Origin: Haberlea rhodopensis
Lineage: Eukaryota; Streptophyta; Magnoliopsida; Lamiales; Gesneriaceae
Length of the DNA: 64,000 bases
Reading direction: 5' to 3'
Assembly (NCBI GenBank): GCA_907163345.1
Contig: CAJQUN010000449.1
Location: 1 to 64,000, forward strand
Shown: in pieces, positions 46,831-60,658 of the stretch
Layout of the letters: the number at the start of each line of letters is the position of its first letter
Position numbering within the stretch: position 1 is the stretch's first letter
The notes under the pieces: model-generated
The model's input: the letters and a program-made list of their open reading frames with translations, nothing else
Told to the model about the DNA's origin: nothing
Databases searched by the model: none
Position numbers and translations under genes: made by a program

Positions 46831-49450
46831 GGTATCCGGTGAACTGGTATCACCGATCCCGAAATAACACTCCATTCACCCAAGATTTACACTTCGATAA
46901 CGTGGTATACAATTTGAGCTTCATGAAGCGTCTGAATAATCAAATGTTCTGTGTGATTCCTTCCGAATATCGTGTACACTAGTATACCACTGATGAATAT
47001 GATTACAATTTCGCCCAAAAGTTACGGAAAATTTTCTTCATCAAATTCATAACTCTACCGGTATAGTTGTCAGACCACACAACATTTCCAAAAATTCAAA
47101 ATGTCTATATCTGGTTTGACCAATTGCCTAGAGAACATTTTCTCTTCTGACTCAAACTGATGGTAACCAGAGTAAAAATCATTCTTCTTATACAATAAAG
47201 TTCCTTACAACTTGATCAGTTACTTTTCGATCTTAGGCAGTAGGTATTTATTCTTGACAATAGCCCGATTCAACTACCTTTAATCGATACACATCTTCAT
47301 CATATCATTTTTCTTCTTCACGAACAATACTGATGTTCCCTCAAGGTGACATACTCAGACATATGTACCAATATCGAGGATATTCAGCAACTATTCATCT
47401 ATATCTGTCAACTCTGCTGATGACATTCCATATAGTGCTTTTGATATCAAATCTATTCCTTATCATCAACGAATAGTTAAAATCAATTTCCTTCTTTAGT
47501 GAAAATTCTTTCATTTCTTCAGGAAAATCTTGGTAGGTTTTCTTACCTCTATAATATCAGTCAACCTCGACTCTTTTTGATAAGCATCAACTGCTTATTA
47601 TCAAATATCCCTCGTTTTCCATGTATTGCAACCACAATATTTTCATAGCTGATACTATCAGTAACTTAGCTTGCTATTCGTGGCGATAAACATTTCATTT
47701 GTATCCAGAAGACGGTTAATAATTCATTATACCCTGAAATCAACTTACAATATCTCAAAATTTATCAGAGTATCCATACCCTTGATACAATCAAAACCAT
47801 ATATGAGCAACACCATTGAATTCGAATCCACATCACTATCATTAAATTGTAAGCTACAGTTCACTATTACAAGTGTGGATAGTATAATTAGCACTACTGA
47901 TTTATTTTCCAAATCATAATAACCAATGCACATTGAGGCAATGTATGAAAACAATGCTTTTGTCTCAATAACACTTGTGCAGTGCGATCAAATACATGAC
48001 ATGTATCTGCGATCACTAGTACTGAAGTATCTCTAATCTTATCCTCGATCAAGGTATACTCTCTGGTCTGTTGGGAAACCAAAAATAACTATCAGGTATT
48101 ACCTCTAGTCTGCAGGTAATTAACTGCTGCTGGAACTGAGTGGTCGAAAGGAATAACCACTCTGATATCTACCCTAGCTCAGGGTATTTGTTGCTATGGA
48201 TGCATCTGTTCCTGAGCACGTAACGCACATGCTCTGACTGACCACCATCAATAACAGTTCCTTTTATTCTTTCACCAGGATCAGTAGATACTTATATCTA
48301 CAACGATCTCAACGACCTTGAAAAGATCTGGTATTCTACAATCTCTTAGTACCTTTAGAACTACTAGAGCTGGATAAATTTGAGTGATACTTCTGAAACT
48401 TTTCCAGGACTACTTGGATTATCCCAATGATAGTCACTTCATTAATCTTTAATCCAGTTCTAATTACTTCGCACCACATTGGTGTCTTATTCCTTAGTCA
48501 AAATCTAATCTCTTCACTAGTGAATAGCTATTGAGATTAAGCAGATATTTCCATTTCTCAAGTCCACGAATATCAATTATCATTTTCCATGTCATCCATA
48601 CCATTACTCTAGATAGTCTCATCTAAATGAGTTCATAGTGAAGTTTTTATTCATAGTTCGGAGACAAAAACTGGAACTAAATCACGACAGTCCCCTAAAC
48701 CAAGTCCTCATTCAAACCAATTCTCGTTGTTTCTCACAACAACTACACTCCATTCTTCAGTTGAAATATTGCTAGTTCCAATATTCTCAAGTTCTAAATT
48801 ATCATCTTGGCGTACACAGGTTTTGACGTAAACTCATACGTATAACCTTGGTCTTTCAGACTTAAATTCCTGATGTCAATCGACAAAAGTGTGTTAAATA
48901 ATTCTAGTGGCATCCACTAATCATAAGGATTAAATCCCAAAGTGATAAATACAATTTCCAATAACGGACACATTATCACTAAATTATAGTGCAATTAACA
49001 GTTTATAGTGTCTACAGATTCAATAGTAGCTCTTAAAGTCTATATCACGGCTACCTGTCCAAACACTAACTGTCCAACACAATTCATACATCTCAAGTCA
49101 TAGATGTTATCATCATTCATTCTACATCAACATCCTATCAGCAACTATCAGTGCTAACAGATAAAATTCTCAACATTATATGCAACTCAGCATAATATAT
49201 GCAACTCAGCATTCACATTCTCTAGATTATATGCAACTCGGCATATTAAAATCTTCAGAGATATGACATCTCATTATTCCTGCTTACTAATCCAGTACAT
49301 GCATAAAATCTCATTATCGAACATGTAAACATAGCAGGCAAGAGCATATAAATCAGATAGTCAGACACATGCACAAACAATTCATTTGTGACTATTCTCA
49401 GTGTCCTAACTCTAGTTCGAGCATATCCCAGATTATGCTCTGATACCAAC
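46831..49450 (-). pseudogene. Element E interior, left copy, gag to RT part (decayed)
   Basis: Continues E to the right of G. RT remnants on the minus strand include SGYHQ near 47145-47165 and NKYLLPKIEK near 47225-47255. A protease remnant with YGFDCIKGMD lies near 47775-47815. The PBS, TGGTATCAGAGC on the sense strand, is at 49437-49448 beside the middle LTR. The stretch from 48000 to 49400 should hold gag but I recognise no capsid motif. Short repeats of ATATGCAACTCAGCAT occur near 49175-49245. Confidence 0.65.
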
Positions 49451-52010
49451 TGTGAGGGCCTGGTCCTAATCAGAGGTTTAATTAACACACGATTGTTATA
49501 ATAATGTAAACAGCGGAAGATTTAGTTAAAAACTTTATCAAAGTGACCCTCAAAATTTTTCGCATTTTGTTTCTAAAACATTTCCGAATAGTGAAAATAT
49601 TTATTTCCAGTTTTACATCTAACATGATATTCATCGCATAAGCATTACATATAATTTCTCAGTAAAGTAATACTTAAAAATACAGATACTCAGGGCATAC
49701 CCCGGTAATTTAAAACATAAGTAAAAATACTAAACAACTACTGGGACTCAAAACATAAATCGTATACCTGAGCTCGCTCTCAAGGAGCTCTGGTATTTAT
49801 CGATGCTTCATCTCGAGCATCCACAGTACGTCCACCTGCAATACCTGTCATGTCCATCCAACAAAGACATGACAGCCCCCCGCGAAGGAGGTCAGAACCC
49901 CAGTACGAGAAACAGATAAAATCACAGTGTATGACAAATAACATGCGATGTATGCCGTGCATGAATGCAAATGCACATGAAGGGTATCAAATCTCGAATA
50001 TCCCTGTCTCAAGGGTCCAAAGGAAATCATCAATCACTCATCAGTGCTCGAGCAGGATGTGACACGCTCCGCGCTCCGATCTATCTCTCAGTCGAGCCAT
50101 CGGCGGTCCATCATCCTCGTGTCTGGGCGACGTCGGCACGCTCGTCGCTCCGGCATCCCTCAGCTCACTCTCACTCCTGCCGAGCCAACGGCTGCCCATC
50201 ATCCCCAGACACGCATCACTCATACCAAGAAAAGATATAGGTACCAAGAACGAATCAATAGGCTCAACATGACATGCTCAATGTCCATGCGTGTCAATGC
50301 ATCATGCAATATCGTAATCTCATGTGATGCACCTCAAATCTCATGTCATCATATATCATGCAGTCAATGTACCATGTAATTCACATACTGCAAATCAACT
50401 TATCACATAGTCACATAAGGAGCAAGTAATGACAAGTAAATCATACCCGGGAACATCACATGTCTTTGCCAGACATTGTGATAAAACCCGTTTTCTACGT
50501 ACCTTGGACCAATAATAATTTACCGAGTGCTCCAAAATAGTCCCGAAATTATTTAACCTGGTCATAAATACTACAAAAATATCACTAAGTGTTTAAATGA
50601 CACAAAAGCTAAAATAAGTTTTTAAAGGTGTTTTCCTACTGATTTTTCCTTCAAAATCAGACTGACCAGTTTTAGTAGAAAATTCATAATAAAATCATAT
50701 GACTTCCAAATGACCCGATTCCAGTGCTCAAAGTTCCAAAACTCAAAGGACTTCATTTTCTTGTCTAATGATGTCGGGCTAATTCTTCCAGTAAAAGTAG
50801 TTAAAACACTAAATACGTAGCTTTTGAAATTCTGTTTTCCATCTCGAGCGGTGTTTGTAAAATCGCCATAACATTTTCATTTTAAAAACCAAAATGGTTA
50901 ATTCCAGTGGCAAATGACAGAAAACCCAAAGAAATAAAATACTTATTTCTGGAGAGTTTTCGAAATTCCTAGCCGAAAATGCTCAGGAACTCGGACAACA
51001 CTCTGCACGACATTTTCGCCCACATGCAGAACATGATTTGCACACTTAAAGTATAAAATTCATATTTAATTGAAAATAAGTCCAAACTAAGTCATTCGTT
51101 TTTTAAATTCAAGAGAATGAAGAGATCTACAAGGTCATGTGGAAATCGACAACAGAATCGAAATTAAACTTTGTCAAAAGTTCGAAATTCTACACTGCAT
51201 GTGCATTTCCAGCACATGCAGAGTTGAATCTGGCATAGTTTAGTAAAATGGACGTATCTCACTCAAATCAATTCCAAATGATCCCAAATTTCAGCCACAG
51301 AACAACAACGCAAATATCTACAACTTTTGTTTGAGTCTCACAGTAAGCTTCCGAAGTTAAGGTAGTCGAAAATACAGAGCCATATACTGCATGCAACCAT
51401 AGTTTCTGCTGAAACTCATGGCAGCATGAGTTTCACCTCTTTATACATAAACATAACTCTAAAATCGACCCAATCAGAACTAAAATCAAAGATTAACAAT
51501 ATAAAGGGAATGATATACCTCCCAAGCTTTTAAAAATACCCAAAGCCTTGAAGCTCTTCTAAAATCCTATCCAATTCCTAACTTGCATGCAAGATTTGAG
51601 CATGTTTTAATGGAGGAAAAGGAGGTGGAGCTTTTCGAATTTAATGGAGGAAGGAGGAGAGGATGGCTTGCTTGTGGGAGTGATAGAGATGATGGAATGT
51701 CTGAATGAAAAGCACAAGCAAAGCTCAACCATAAATAAAGGAAAATAGGCGTGGGATACTAGGCAACATTTTGGGATTTTTTAATCAATTTTTATCCCAC
51801 TATGTCCAAGTGTCCCAAGATGGTGTTTTGATGGTGGTTTGGGCATGGCATGGCCGAAAACCACATGCCAAAATAATAATTTTGATGTATTTTATCTTTA
51901 TTATAAATAGGTGTTGTGATCCGGAACACCTCAATTCGAATTCTTCGCTTTTAATCACCTGGGTTTGCTTAATCATTAATTATCCGATTTAATTGCAACG
52001 GGGTCTTACA
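49451..52010 (-). repeat. Element E LTR, middle copy
   Basis: Nearly identical to the left and right LTRs. It has a PBS on one side (49437-49448) and a PPT on the other (52012-52026), with no target duplication, so it is shared by the two tandem units. Confidence 0.93.
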
Positions 52011-55000
52011 ATTCTTCCCCTCTTAAAAAGATTTCGTCCTCGAAATCGCAAAATTGAGTATAACTCAATAAATCAAAACATACGAGTTGTCTCAATCTCA
52101 TTCATAGATACTTAAGGATCACCATGTATCAATGACAACTGCTGTGGTCGTCTCAACGATCTACCACTTAATCAATGTTCTCTATGATTCCACAAAGTTC
52201 AAAATATCGAGGCAACATCAAACCTCACTTAACGAATCATATTGATCATCGCAAATGTAATATTTCATATTTACCTGATTCTCTACTCGAAGGCTAACGA
52301 TATATTTCTCGTTGGCGTAGAAAATCTACTCACCTCAAGCCAAAATTTTAATCGTTTTCGCTGAAACCTGGCATTTTTTTCTCAACAATCTTAAGTTATG
52401 CCAAAATTTCTTATCAATTTTCTATAATCACATCAGCGATCGGTAATTATGGTTCTGCAAAACCTGAACCGATGCCATCCCAAAAGTTCTCTGAAACTTA
52501 AATTATAGGAAAATTCTACTAGTGAATAGTGATTCTGTCAGTTCTCACTAAATTCACCACTATTAATCGGAACATAGATTCCAAAGTCTGGATATTTTCT
52601 CAGTTGATCCATCTGTATGGGTATGCTAAGCAATACACATTGCTAACTTAGTATCCATTACATTCTGAAAATAGTTTCGAATTCTGATATTATCATCGGA
52701 TCTCAATCAGATACATCTATTACAGAAACTCACTGTAACTAAACCACATTAACCATATCTTAAACATGTCGTCCTCTCATAGACATATAGACTATCATAT
52801 GAAATCAATATCTTGTATTGGATAGTCAATCAATTCCAATTCGACTTATTTCACAGTCTCTGTTTGTTCTAAACAATTTGAGCTATAAAACCCAAAACTA
52901 GAAATTTCCAAAATTCATTGTGGTACTTACAAATCCTGTACTATCCCATTAGGTCTCGTATTTTTATCTTGACCTGCTGGCATGTCAAACAAATTGCCAC
53001 AAAATTCAAAAATTTCTTCCTTTATACCATCCCGTCAGAAATAGGATCTCAGGAATGATACATCACATCTCAGGAATGATACATCACATCATTCCCAGAA
53101 TAACACTATGTTCTCTATAGTGTGCTTTCTGCTGTAATACGTCTTTCAAATCAGTAAAATTCGATGCTATATACTGATTGTTCATTCGCAACCACCACTA
53201 AATGGCATACTAAATTTACTTGGTTGATAAGACAGAACCAATTTCTTAACTCAATATCTGTATGGGTCTGTCCTTCGAGTCTTTCCGATCGTCAAAATCA
53301 GAGGTTACCAAACTGCAAAGCAAACATTGATGCTACCATTGCACTTGCACTTTTAGGTTCAGTGCATCTGCTACTAGTTTCATTTCCCTTGATTTATATT
53401 GACTATCAAAGTCAAATTCTTTAATAAATCCAGTCATCGCATATATCTCAAGAATATGCAATCATTTTTTCATGATACATTAGAACATATCTTCAAATCT
53501 TTGACATACGTATTTGCACAACTACACATCTCCCTGAACCAGTTAACCACATCAACATTGGGGTTGTAGTCCATTTCAGTGTCAGTTATGAAAACTTCTT
53601 TCTCATTCATCTGACCAAACGAATATCAAATTTCTTCTTGGACAATTGGTTCATAAGTCAGGCTATCCTAGAATATCCTTCCATGAAGCCTGTAGTATCT
53701 GCCAAAATTCATAAAACTTTGTATCTTGAGTACAATGATTGGCCTTGGCCCAATAAGTATTATCTTTACTTTACTGGAATCAACAGGTATCCGGTGAACT
53801 GGTATCACCGATCCCGAAATAACACTCCATTCACCCAAGATTTACACTTCGATAACGTGGTATACACTTTGAGCTTCATGAAGCGTCTGAATAATCAAAT
53901 GTTCTGTGTGATTCCTTCCGAATATCGTGTACACTAGTATACCACTGATGAATATGATTACAATTTCGCCCAAAAGTTACGGAAAATTTTCTTCATCAAA
54001 TTCATAACTCTACCGGTATAGTTGTCAGACCACACAACATTTCCAAAAATTCAAAATGTCTATATCTGGTTTGACCAATTGCCTAGAGAACATTTTCTCT
54101 TCTGACTCAAACTGATGGTAACCAGAGTAAAAATCATTCTTCTTATACAATAAAGTTCCTTACAACTTGATCAGTTACTTTTCGATCTTAGGCAGTAGGT
54201 ATTTATTCTTGACAATAGCCCGATTCAACTACCTTTAATCGATACACATCTTCATCATATCATTTTTCTTCTTCACGAACAATACTGATGTTCCCTCAAG
54301 GTGACATACTCAGACATATGTACCAATATCGAGGATATTCAGCAACTATTCATCTATATCTGTCAACTCTGCTGATGACATTCCATATAGTGCTTTTGAT
54401 ATCAAATCTATTCCTTATCATCAACGAATAGTTAAAATCAATTTCCTTCTTTAGTGAAAATTCTTTCATTTCTTCAGGAAAATCTTGGTAGGTTTTCTTA
54501 CCTCTATAATATCAGTCAACCTCGACTCTTTTTGATAAGCATCAACTGCTTATTATCAAATATCCCTCGTTTTCCATGTATTGCAACCACAATATTTTCA
54601 TAGCTGATACTATCAGTATCTTAGCTTGCTATTCGTGGCGATAAACATTTCATTTGTATCCAGAAGACGGTTAATAATTCATTATACCCTGAAATCAACT
54701 TACAATATCTCAAAATTTATCAGAGTATCCATACCCTTGATACAATCAAAACCATATATGAGCAACACCATTGAATTCGAATCCACATCACTATCATTAA
54801 ATTGTAAGCTACAGTTCACTATTACAAGTGTGGATAGTATAATTAGCACTACTGATTTATTTTCCAAATCATAATAACCAATGCACATTGAGGCAATGTA
54901 TGAAAACAATGCTTTTGTCTCAATAACACTTGTGCAGTGCGATCAAATACATGACATGTATCTGCGATCACTAGTACTGAAGTATCTCTAATCTTATCCT

Positions 55001-56406
55001 CGATCAAGGTATACTCTCTGGTCTGTTGGGAAACCAAAAATAACTATCAGGTATTACCTCTAGTCTGCAGGTAATTAACTGCTGCTGGAACTGAGTGGTC
55101 GAAAGGAATAACCACTCTGATATCTACCCTAGCTCAGGGTATTTGTTGCTATGGATGCATCTGTTCCTGAGCACGTAACGCACATGCTCTGACTGACCAC
55201 CATCAATAACAGTTCCTTTTATTCTTTCACCAGGATCAGTAGATACTTATATCTACAACGATCTCAACGACCTTGAAAAGATCTGGTATTCTACAATCTC
55301 TTAGTACCTTTAGAACTACTAGAGCTGGATAAATTTGAGTGATACTTCTGAAACTTTTCCAGGACTACTTGGATTATCCCAATGATAGTCACTTCATTAA
55401 TCTTTAATCCAGTTCTAATTACTTCGCACCACATTGGTGTCTTATTCCTTAGTCAAAATCTAATCTCTTCACTAGTGAATAGCTATTGAGATTAAGCAGA
55501 TATTTCCATTTCTCAAGTCCACGAATATCAATTATCATTTTCCATGTCATCCATACCATTACTCTAGATAGTCTCATCTAAATGAGTTCATAGTGAAGTT
55601 TTTATTCATAGTTCGGAGACAAAAACTGGAACTAAATCACGACAGTCCCCTAAAACCAAGTCCTCATTCAAACCAATTCTCGTTGTTTCTCACAACAACT
55701 ACACTCCATTCTTCAGTTGAAATATTGCTAGTTCCAATATTCTCAAGTTCTAATTATCATCTTGGCGTACACAGGTTTTGACGTAAACTCATACGTATAA
55801 CCTTGGTCTTTCAGACTTAAATTCCTGATGTCAATCGACAAAAAGTGTGTTAAATAATTCTAGTGGCATCCACTAATCATAAGGATTAAATCCCAAAGTG
55901 ATAAATACAATTTCCAATAACGGACACATTATCACTAAATTATAGTGCAATTAACAGTTTATAGTGTCTACAGATTCAATAGTAGCTCTTAAAGTCTATA
56001 TCACGGCTACCTGTCCAAACACTAACTGTCCAACACAATTCATACATCTCAAGTCATAGATGTTATCATCATTCATTCTACATCAACATCCTATCAGCAA
56101 CTATCAGTGCTAACAGATAAAATTCTCAACATTATATGCAACTCAGCATAATATATGCAACTCAGCATTCACATTCTCTAGATTATATGCAACTCGGCAT
56201 ATTAAAATCTTCAGAGATATGACATCTCATTATTCCTGCTTACTAATCCAGTACATGCATAAAATCTCATTATCGAACATGTAAACATAGCAGGCAAGAG
56301 CATATAAATCAGATAGTCAGACACATGCACAAACAATTCATTTGTGACTATTCTCAGTGTCCTAACTCTAGTTCGAGCATATCCCAGATTATGCTCTGAT
56401 ACCAAC
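52011..56406 (-). pseudogene. Element E interior, right copy (decayed gag-pol, uninterrupted)
   Basis: The intact-length version of the E interior, 4.4 kb. On the minus strand from right to left: PBS (56393-56404), no recognisable gag, protease remnant YGFDCIKGMD near 54730-54770, RT remnant with LFVKKKN, a MCID-type motif, NKYLLPKIEK (near 54180-54215) and SGYHQ (near 54105), then the integrase finger CLTCQQVK (52970-52990) and PPT. The longest frames are under 100 residues. The same stops occur in both copies where compared, so the decay predates the duplication. Confidence 0.7.
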
Positions 56407-58966
56407 TGTGAGGGCCTGGTCCTAATCAGAGGTTTAATTAACACACGATTGTTATAATAATGTAAACAGCGGAAGATTTAGTTAAAAACTTTATCAAAGT
56501 GACCCTCAAAATTTTTCGCATTTTGTTTCTAAAACATTTCCGAATAGTGAAAATATTTATTTCCAGTTTTACATCTAACATGATATTCATCGCATAAGCA
56601 TTACATATAATTTCTCAGTAAAGTAATACTTAAAAATACAGATACTCAGGGCATACCCCGGTAATTTAAAACATAAGTAAAAATACTAAACAACTACTGG
56701 GACTCAAAACATAAATCGTATACCTGAGCTCGCTCTCAAGGAGCTCTGGTATTTATCGATGCTTCATCTCGAGCATCCACAGTACGTCCACCTGCAATAC
56801 CTGTCATGTCCATCCAACAAAGACATGACAGCCCCCCGCGAAGGGGGTCAGAACCCCAGTACGAGAAACAGATAAAATCATAGTGTATGACAAATAACAT
56901 GCGATGTATGCCGTGCATGAATGCAAATGCACATGAAGGGTATCAAATCTCGAATATCCCTGTCTCAAGGGTCCAAAGGAAATCATCAATCACTCATCAG
57001 TGCTCGAGCAGGATGTGACACGCTCCGCGCTCCGATCTATCTCTCAGTCGAGCCATCGGCGGTCCATCATCCTCGTGTCTGGGCGACGTCGGCACGCTCG
57101 TCGCTCCGGCATCCCTCAGCTCACTCTCACTCCTGCCGAGCCAACGGCTGCCCATCATCCCCAGACACGCATCACTCATACCAAGAAAAGATATAGGTAC
57201 CAAGAACGAATCAATAGGCTCAACATGACATGCTCAATGTCCATGCGTGTCAATGCATCATGCAATATCGTAATCTCATGTGATGCACCTCAAATCTCAT
57301 GTCATCATATATCATGCAGTCAATGTACCATGTAATTCACATACTGCAAATCAACTTATCACATAGTCACATAAGGAGCAAGTAATGACAAGTAAATCAT
57401 ACCCGGGAACATCACATGTCCTTGCCAGACATTGTGATAAAACCCGTTTTCTACGTACCTTGGACCAATAATAATTTTACCGAGTGCTCCAAAATAGTCC
57501 CGAAATTATTTAACCTGGTCATAAATACTACAAAAATATCACTAAGTGTTTAAATGACACAAAAGCTAAAATAAGTTTTTAAAGGTGTTTTCCTACTGAT
57601 TTTTCCTTCAAAATCAGACTGACCAGTTTTAGTAGAAAATTCATAATAAAATCATATGACTTCCAAATGACCCGATTCCAGTGCTCAAAGTTCCAAAACT
57701 CAAAGGACTTCATTTTCTTGTCTAATGATGTCGGGCTAATTCTTCCAGTAAAAGTAGTTAAAACACTAAATACGTAGCTTTTGAAATCCTGTTTTCCATC
57801 TCGAGCAGTGTTTGTAAAATCGCCATAACATTTTCATTTTAAAACCAAAATGGTTAATTCCAGTGGCAAATGACAGAAAACTCAAAGTACTAAAATACTT
57901 ATTTCTGGAGAGTTTTCGAAATTCCTAGCCGAAAATGCTCAGGAACTCGGACAACACTCTGCACGACATTTTCGCCCACATGCAGAACATGATTTGCACA
58001 CTTAAAGTATAAAATTCATATTTAATTGAAAATAAGTCCAAACTAAGTCATTCGTTTTTTAAATTCAAGAGAATGAAGAGATCTACAAGGTCATGTGGAA
58101 ATCGACAACAGAATCGAAATTAAACTTTGTCAAAAGTTCGAAATTCTACACTGCATGTGCATTTCCAGCACATGCAGAGTTGAATCTGGCATAGTTTAAT
58201 AAAATGGACGTATCTCACTCAAATCAATTCCAAATGATCCCAAATTTCAGCCACAGAACAACAACGCAAATATCTACAACTTTTGTTTGAGGCTCACAGT
58301 AAGCTTCCGAAGTTAAGGTAGTCGAAAATACAGAGCCATATACTGCATGCAACCATAGTTTCTGCTGAAACTCATGGCAGCATGAGTTTCACCTCTTTAT
58401 ACATAAACATAACTCTAAAATCGACCCAATCAGAACTAAAATCAAAGATTAACAATATAAAGGGAATGATATACCTCCCAAGCTTTTAAAAATACCCAAA
58501 GCCTTGAAGCTCTTCTAAAATCCTATCCAATTCCTAACTTGCATGCAAGATTTGAGCATGTTTTAATGGAGGAAAAGAAGGTGGAGCTTTTCGAATTTAA
58601 TGGAGGAAGGAGGAGAGGATGGCTTGCTTGTGGGAGTGATAGAGATGATGGAATGTCTGAATGAAAAGCACAAGCAAATCTCAACCATAAATAAAGGAAA
58701 ATAGGCGTGGGATACTAGGCAACATTTTGGGATTTTTTAATCCATTTTTATCCCACTATGTCCAAGTGTCCCAAGATGGTGTTTTGATGGTGGTTTGGGC
58801 ATGGCATGGCCGAAAACCACATGCCAAAATAATAATTTTGATGTATTTTATCTTTATTATAAATAGGTGTTGTGATCCGGAACACCTCAATTCGAATTCT
58901 TCGCTTTTAATCACCTGGGTTTGCTTAATCATTAATTATCCGATTTAATTGCAACGGGGTCTTACA
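56407..58966 (-). repeat. Element E LTR, right copy (5' LTR of array)
   Basis: Nearly identical to the other two copies, with single-base changes such as those near 56881 and 57789. It ends at the CCATC duplication, where the D pol resumes. Confidence 0.93.
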
Positions 58967-58971
58967 CCATC

Positions 58972-60656
58972 AGATTCGAGTAAGGGAAGATGATGTTCAG
59001 AAGACGGCGTTCAGGACTAGATATGGGCACTATGAATTCCTGGTCATGCCTTTTGGGGTGACGAATGCCCCAGCTGTCTTCATGAGTTTGATGAACAGAG
59101 TGTTCCAACCATATTTGGATCAGTTCGTCATAGTCTTCATTGACGACATACTTATTTACTCTCGGACTGAAGAAGAGCATGTAAGGCACTTGAGGATAGT
59201 ACTTCAGATCCTTAGGGATCATCAGCTATATGCAAAGCTTAGTAAGTGCGAGTTCTGGTTGGACAGCGTGGTATTCTTGGGCCATGTCATAACTAGCCAT
59301 GGGATATCTGTAGATCCCAGGAAGATTGAAGCTGTGTTGGAGTGGGCTGCACCCACTTCTGTACCGGAGATACGGAGTTTCCTCGGTTTAGCAGGTTATT
59401 ACCGACGTTTCGTCGAAGGTTTCTCGAAGATTGCCAAACCCCTGACACAGCTGACTCAGAAAGGAGTCCCCTTCTTTTGGTCTGAGGCTTGTGAGGAATG
59501 TTTTCAAGAACTGAAGCGTCGCTTGACTACAGCACCTGTATTGGTAATTCCGTCTGAGAATAAGAGGTTTGCTTTGTATACGGATGCGTCACTGCAGGGT
59601 TTGGGCTGTGTGTTGATGCAAGATAAGCACGTGGTGGCTTATGCATCGAGGCAGCTGAAGCCACATGAAGCTAGGTACCCAGTGCATGATTTGGAACTGG
59701 CGGCCATCATATTTGCCTTGAAGATCTGGAGGCATTACTTGTATGGCACGTCTTTCACTGTATATACTGACCATAAGAGCCTGATGTTCTTATTCACTCA
59801 GGCAGAGTTGAATATGAGGCAAAGAAGGTGGATGGATTTGCTCAAAGACTATGATTGTGAAATTGAGTACCATCCAGGTAAAGCAAACTTGATAGCAGAC
59901 GCCTTAAGTCGGAAGGTGAAGAGTACTGCAGAGGATGTTATGTGTTTGTCGGCCTTGATGACTTCTTATTGCCATCTGGGCTACGATTTCGATGTAGACA
60001 CGTCGCCCGTGCGAGTGTCGACCTTATTGGCAGAGCCAGATGTATTTGAGGCGATCAGGAAGGCCCAGAAGTCGGATAGTGAGGTTCAGAGATGGGCATC
60101 ATTAGTACTTCAGGGTCAGCCATCCAAGTTTAGAGTGGCTGAGGATGATTCTTTGAGACTGGGCAACCGATGGGTAGTCCCAGATGCACCAGGACTGCGT
60201 AGAGGAATATTGGAGTGGGCTCACAGTAGTCGTTTCAGTATCCACCCAGGGGGAAAGAAGATGTACAAAGATCTATGCGATCAATTCTGGTGGAGACGCA
60301 TGAAGCGTGAGGTGATCACGTTTGTGAAAAGATGTTTGATCTGCCAACAAGTAAAGGCAGAGAGGCAGAGGCCTGGTGGTGAGCTGAAGAGCTTAGAGGT
60401 GCCTGGATGGAAGTGGGAGCATATATCTATGGACTTCGTGACCCACTTGCCGAGGACGGCCTCAGGATTTGACGCGATCTGGGTGATCGTGGATAGGCTG
60501 ACGAAGACGGCTCATTTCATCCCTTACAGTATGTCTTATACATACTTGAAGATGGCCCAGATGTATATACGGGATGTTGTGAGATTGCATGGTATTCCAG
60601 TCTCGATAGTGTCTGATAGGGACCCGAGGTTTACTTCACATTTCTGGGAGGGGAGT
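58972..60656 (+). pseudogene. Element D reverse transcriptase (C part), RNase H and truncated integrase
   Basis: Resumes the D frame exactly, completing the split Gln codon. Motifs: QIRVREDDVQKTAFRTRYG, FLVMPFGVTNAPAVFMS, catalytic FIDDILIYS near 59140, FLGLAGYYRRFVEGFSKIAKP, RNase H LYTDASLQGLGCVL near 59575, HPGGKKMYK and CLICQQVKAERQRPGG near 60337, and integrase catalytic region to VSDRDPRFTSHFWEG at 60653. Then the sequence jumps straight to the polypurine tract and the 3' LTR; the third catalytic residue, the C-terminal module and the chromodomain are gone. No stop occurs in this segment before the LTR. Confidence 0.93.
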
Positions 60657-60658
60657 AA
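60650..60658 (+). promoter_or_regulatory. Polypurine tract, element D, fused to integrase
   Basis: GGGGAGTAA immediately before the LTR, directly following the TTTCTGGGAG of the integrase. The GGGAG/GGGGAG overlap fits a deletion by short homology. Confidence 0.75.

Larger units (their letters stand above)
33661..58966 (-). mobile_element. Element E: tandem (LTR-internal-LTR-internal-LTR) decayed gypsy element
   Basis: Three nearly identical LTRs (33661-36221, 49451-52010, 56407-58966) alternate with two copies of the same 4.4-kb interior, all on the minus strand. One pair of CCATC duplications (33656-33660 and 58967-58971) bounds the whole array, so it arose from one insertion followed by duplication. 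The left interior carries G. Excluding G the array is about 16.5 kb. Both interiors hold the same decayed gag-pol remnants. Confidence 0.92.
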
